From the NCBI GenBank assembly GCA_964388085.1, contig CAYLZW010000287.1, positions 1 to 7,397 on the forward strand: a stretch of DNA of 7,397 nt. The letters are read 5' to 3'. This DNA comes from CAYLZW01 sp964388085 (GTDB taxonomy: Bacteria; Myxococcota; UBA727; CAYLZW01). The notes under the pieces are model-generated. The model was not told the origin of the DNA and ran no database searches. It saw only the letters and a list, made by a program, of their open reading frames with translations. Shown here in pieces: positions 5,341 to 7,397 of this stretch (positions are counted from its first letter, which is position 1; the number at the start of each line of letters is the position of its first letter). The position numbers and the translations under genes were made by a program.

Positions 5341-6963
5341 ATGGCGCCCACGACCTTCCGCTCGCTCGTGCTGGTGGCCTGGCTCTGCGCCCTGGCCGCG
5401 TGCGTGCGGCCGCCCGGCGCGGGACTCGACTTTCCTTGCGCCTCCGACGACGACTGCGCCCTGAGCGCGGGCTATCGCTGCGTCGACAGGCTGTGCACGA
5501 GGGTCGCTATCGGCGGCGCGCTCACAGACGCCGGCCGCGAGGGTGAGGGGGAAGGGGAGGGCGAGGGCGAGGGCGAAGGCGAAGGCGAGGGGGAAGGGGA
5601 AGGCGAGGGGGAAGGCGAGGGCGAGGTCGAGCCAGACGCGGGATCTTCCCCCGATGCGGGCGTCCCCGACGCCGGCCCCGCGGACAGCGGCGCTTCGGAC
5701 GCCGGCGACGACGCAGGCGCGGACGCCGGTTGGGACGCCGGCTGGGACGCGGGCCCTCTCTGCCTCGATCTCGACGGAGACGGCTACGGGCAGGACTGTG
5801 CGCTCGGAGCCGACTGCGACGACGCGGACCCTCTTCGAGCCTCCGGCTTCGCGGAGAGCTGTGACGGCGTCGACAACGACTGCAACGAGATCGCCGACGA
5901 CGGTGCCGTCTGCCCCTGTCCCATCTCGACCTCCGCCGAAGGAGGAGGGCTACACCCGTACCTCTTCTGCAACGCCCGCCGCAGCTGGGCCACGGCGCGG
6001 GAATTCTGCGCGTCCCTCGGGTCCTACCGGCTGGTCATCGTCGACGACCAGGCCGAAGCGGACTTCATCCACGGCGTAAAGGAGGCCACGGACGAGACCC
6101 ATTGGTGGATTGGCCTCAGCGACCTCGACTCGGAGAACGATTTCCATTGGATCGACGGCACCCACGTCTCCACCGGCAGCACGTCGGTAGGGCCTTTCAC
6201 CGACTGGGCCTCCGGCGAGCCCAATTCATACGGCGGCGGGGAGGAAGACTGCGGCGAGTTTCATCCGAATGGGTGGAATGACTCGCCCTGCGCGTCGAAG
6301 CGGCCATACATCTGTGAGGCTGACCCGAGCTTACGCGATCTCGAGGCGCCCTGCGTCGACGACGACGGCGACGGCCGAGGGCCGGGCTGCGCGCGAGGTC
6401 CCGATTGTGACGACGCGGACATCGGCAAATGGCATCTGTACGCGGCATACGCGAACGCGGACGGCGACAGCACGACGGCCGGCCCCGTCGAGTGGGTGTG
6501 CGGCGGCGACACGCTCCCCGCCGGATGGCAGCGCGCTCAGAGTCAACAAGACGACTGCAATGACGACGACGCTCAGGTGCAGACAGGCTGCACCTGCACG
6601 CTGCGCACGTTCGAAGGCAGCCACTACCGCTTCTGCACGAACGGCACGATCCGCAGCACCGCCCGTACGCGCTGCCAGGGCTACGCCGCGGGCGGTGACC
6701 TCGTCGTCATCACCTCCCGCGCCGAGGACGACTTCCTCGGCCGCCAGCTCGACCACATGGGCGTCGGCCAGGCCTACATCGGCCTCACGGACGACGACGC
6801 CAACGGCGGCCACCGCTGGGTCGACAACACGCCGCTCAGCGGCTTCACCGCCTGGGGCCCGGGAGAGCCGGGCGACGACGAGGGCAACTGCCACCGCATG
6901 ATGCAGGCCGGCTGGCGGGATAACCCCTGCGACCACACGTATCCGTTCGTGTGTGAGGACTGA
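5341..6963 (+). CDS. Lipoprotein with Gly-Glu stalk and two MopE/C-type lectin modules
   Basis: This 540-residue protein is predicted to be a lipoprotein: the signal peptide ends with lipobox LAAC (Cys21), and Val22 gives no inner-membrane retention signal, which favours the outer membrane. A four-cysteine cluster (C33, C39, C47, C52 with CASDDDC) leads to 14 Gly-Glu pairs (68-95) and an Asp-Ala-Gly linker (98-139). Then a two-part pattern occurs twice. MopE-like metal-binding motifs (Pfam Cu-binding_MopE type) lie at 142-189 (DLDGDGYG, DCDDADP, CDGVDNDC) and, more divergent, at 338-411 (DDDGDGRG, DCDDAD). A C-type lectin domain follows each, at about 193-326 (WWIGLSD 255-261, EPN 293-295, WND 312-314, YICE 323-326) and about 418-540 (YIGLTDDD 479-486, EPG 509-511, WRD 525-527, FVCED). 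EPN plus WND is the calcium and mannose-type sugar site; the second domain lacks the Asn. The likely role is surface sugar or metal binding. The ribosome binding site is weak (GGGCGG abutting the ATG). Confidence 0.9.
   Translation: MAPTTFRSLVLVAWLCALAACVRPPGAGLDFPCASDDDCALSAGYRCVDRLCTRVAIGGALTDAGREGEGEGEGEGEGEGEGEGEGEGEGEGEGEVEPDAGSSPDAGVPDAGPADSGASDAGDDAGADAGWDAGWDAGPLCLDLDGDGYGQDCALGADCDDADPLRASGFAESCDGVDNDCNEIADDGAVCPCPISTSAEGGGLHPYLFCNARRSWATAREFCASLGSYRLVIVDDQAEADFIHGVKEATDETHWWIGLSDLDSENDFHWIDGTHVSTGSTSVGPFTDWASGEPNSYGGGEEDCGEFHPNGWNDSPCASKRPYICEADPSLRDLEAPCVDDDGDGRGPGCARGPDCDDADIGKWHLYAAYANADGDSTTAGPVEWVCGGDTLPAGWQRAQSQQDDCNDDDAQVQTGCTCTLRTFEGSHYRFCTNGTIRSTARTRCQGYAAGGDLVVITSRAEDDFLGRQLDHMGVGQAYIGLTDDDANGGHRWVDNTPLSGFTAWGPGEPGDDEGNCHRMMQAGWRDNPCDHTYPFVCED
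5542..5625 (+). repeat. Hexanucleotide tract encoding 14 Gly-Glu pairs
   Basis: Fourteen in-frame GGN GAR units encode residues 68-95 of the lectin lipoprotein. Glycine codons are GGC or GGG apart from one leading GGT, and GGA is absent. The codon set differs from that of the Gly-Glu tract in the beta-helix gene, although position in the protein is nearly the same. The tract is followed by a degenerate unit (Val-Glu) and the Asp-Ala-Gly linker. Confidence 0.93.
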
Positions 6964-6976
6964 GGCGTCCGCGTCC

Positions 6977-7015
6977 GCGAGCAGCGCACGCAAAACCCGC
7001 CGCCTGCGCGCTCGC
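6977..7015 (+). terminator. Hairpin after the lectin gene, possible terminator
   Basis: Thirteen bases after the stop, GCGAGCAGCGCA (6977-6988) can pair with TGCGCGCTCGC (7005-7015) as an 11-bp GC-rich stem with one bulged A and a 16-base loop. No U-run follows, so it is not a canonical intrinsic terminator; it may act with a factor or only protect the mRNA end. Confidence 0.33.
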
Positions 7016-7058
7016 CCACGAGACGCAATCCCTGCTGTAGTGCCCGCGTCTTCCAGCG

Positions 7059-7086
7059 TTGACACCCCCCCGGCCGGCGGTAGTGT
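7059..7086 (+). promoter_or_regulatory. Sigma-70-type promoter of gap
   Basis: A perfect TTGACA (7059-7064) is followed after 16 bases by TAGTGT (7081-7086), which keeps the key T, A and final T of the -10 consensus. Transcription would start near 7093 and give a leader of about 47 bases before the gap ATG at 7140. Position, spacing and the otherwise GC-rich surroundings support a housekeeping promoter. Confidence 0.6.
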
Positions 7087-7139
7087 CCTCGCGCCCTCCC
7101 ACGACGGATCGCGCGGAGCCGAAGAAGGAGCCTCAGGAC

Positions 7140-7397
<258 letters not shown>

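Overview
The window is very GC-rich and lies in what looks like a member of the Myxococcota (deltaproteobacterial relatives of myxobacteria, possibly near Sandaracinaceae). This is inferred from three things: secreted proteins with long Gly-Glu tracts, Asp-Ala-Gly-rich linkers and MopE-type Asp/Cys motifs; a mitochondrial-type aconitase; and near-universal G/C at third codon positions. No tRNA, rRNA, CRISPR array, insertion sequence or phage gene is visible. The window is almost fully coding, and the longest non-coding gap is about 176 bases.

Layout, left to right. (1) The first 63 codons of an aconitase gene run off the left edge on the minus strand. (2) Divergent from it is a 186-residue protein with a proline-rich linker and one C-terminal membrane anchor. 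(3) Convergent with that is a minus-strand MoxR/CoxD-type AAA+ ATPase with no von Willebrand partner gene beside it. (4) Only 39 bases from the ATPase start, on the plus strand, is an 82-residue membrane or secreted protein with a strong ribosome binding site. (5) On the minus strand is a 739-residue exported right-handed beta-helix protein with a cysteine cluster and an 18-fold Gly-Glu stalk. (6) A 100-base divergent intergenic region carries a perfect 14-bp palindrome and a repeated CACCGGTT octamer. (7) It is followed on the plus strand by a PlsC-family acyltransferase and, 26 bases later, a 540-residue lipoprotein with a 14-fold Gly-Glu stalk and a twofold MopE-motif plus C-type-lectin architecture. 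(8) After a 176-base gap holding a hairpin and a good sigma-70-type promoter, the 5' end of a gap gene (glyceraldehyde-3-phosphate dehydrogenase) runs off the right edge.

The edge genes are central carbon metabolism. The interior is envelope-oriented: two stalked exported proteins with different binding domains but the same N-terminal plan flank a phospholipid-synthesis acyltransferase. The most notable feature is that shared plan (signal peptide, four-cysteine cluster, Gly-Glu tract beginning at residue 68-70, Asp/Ala/Gly linker, then an adhesion-like domain). The Gly-Glu tracts of the two genes use different glycine codons, so they seem to have expanded independently. That these proteins act together at the cell surface is inference.
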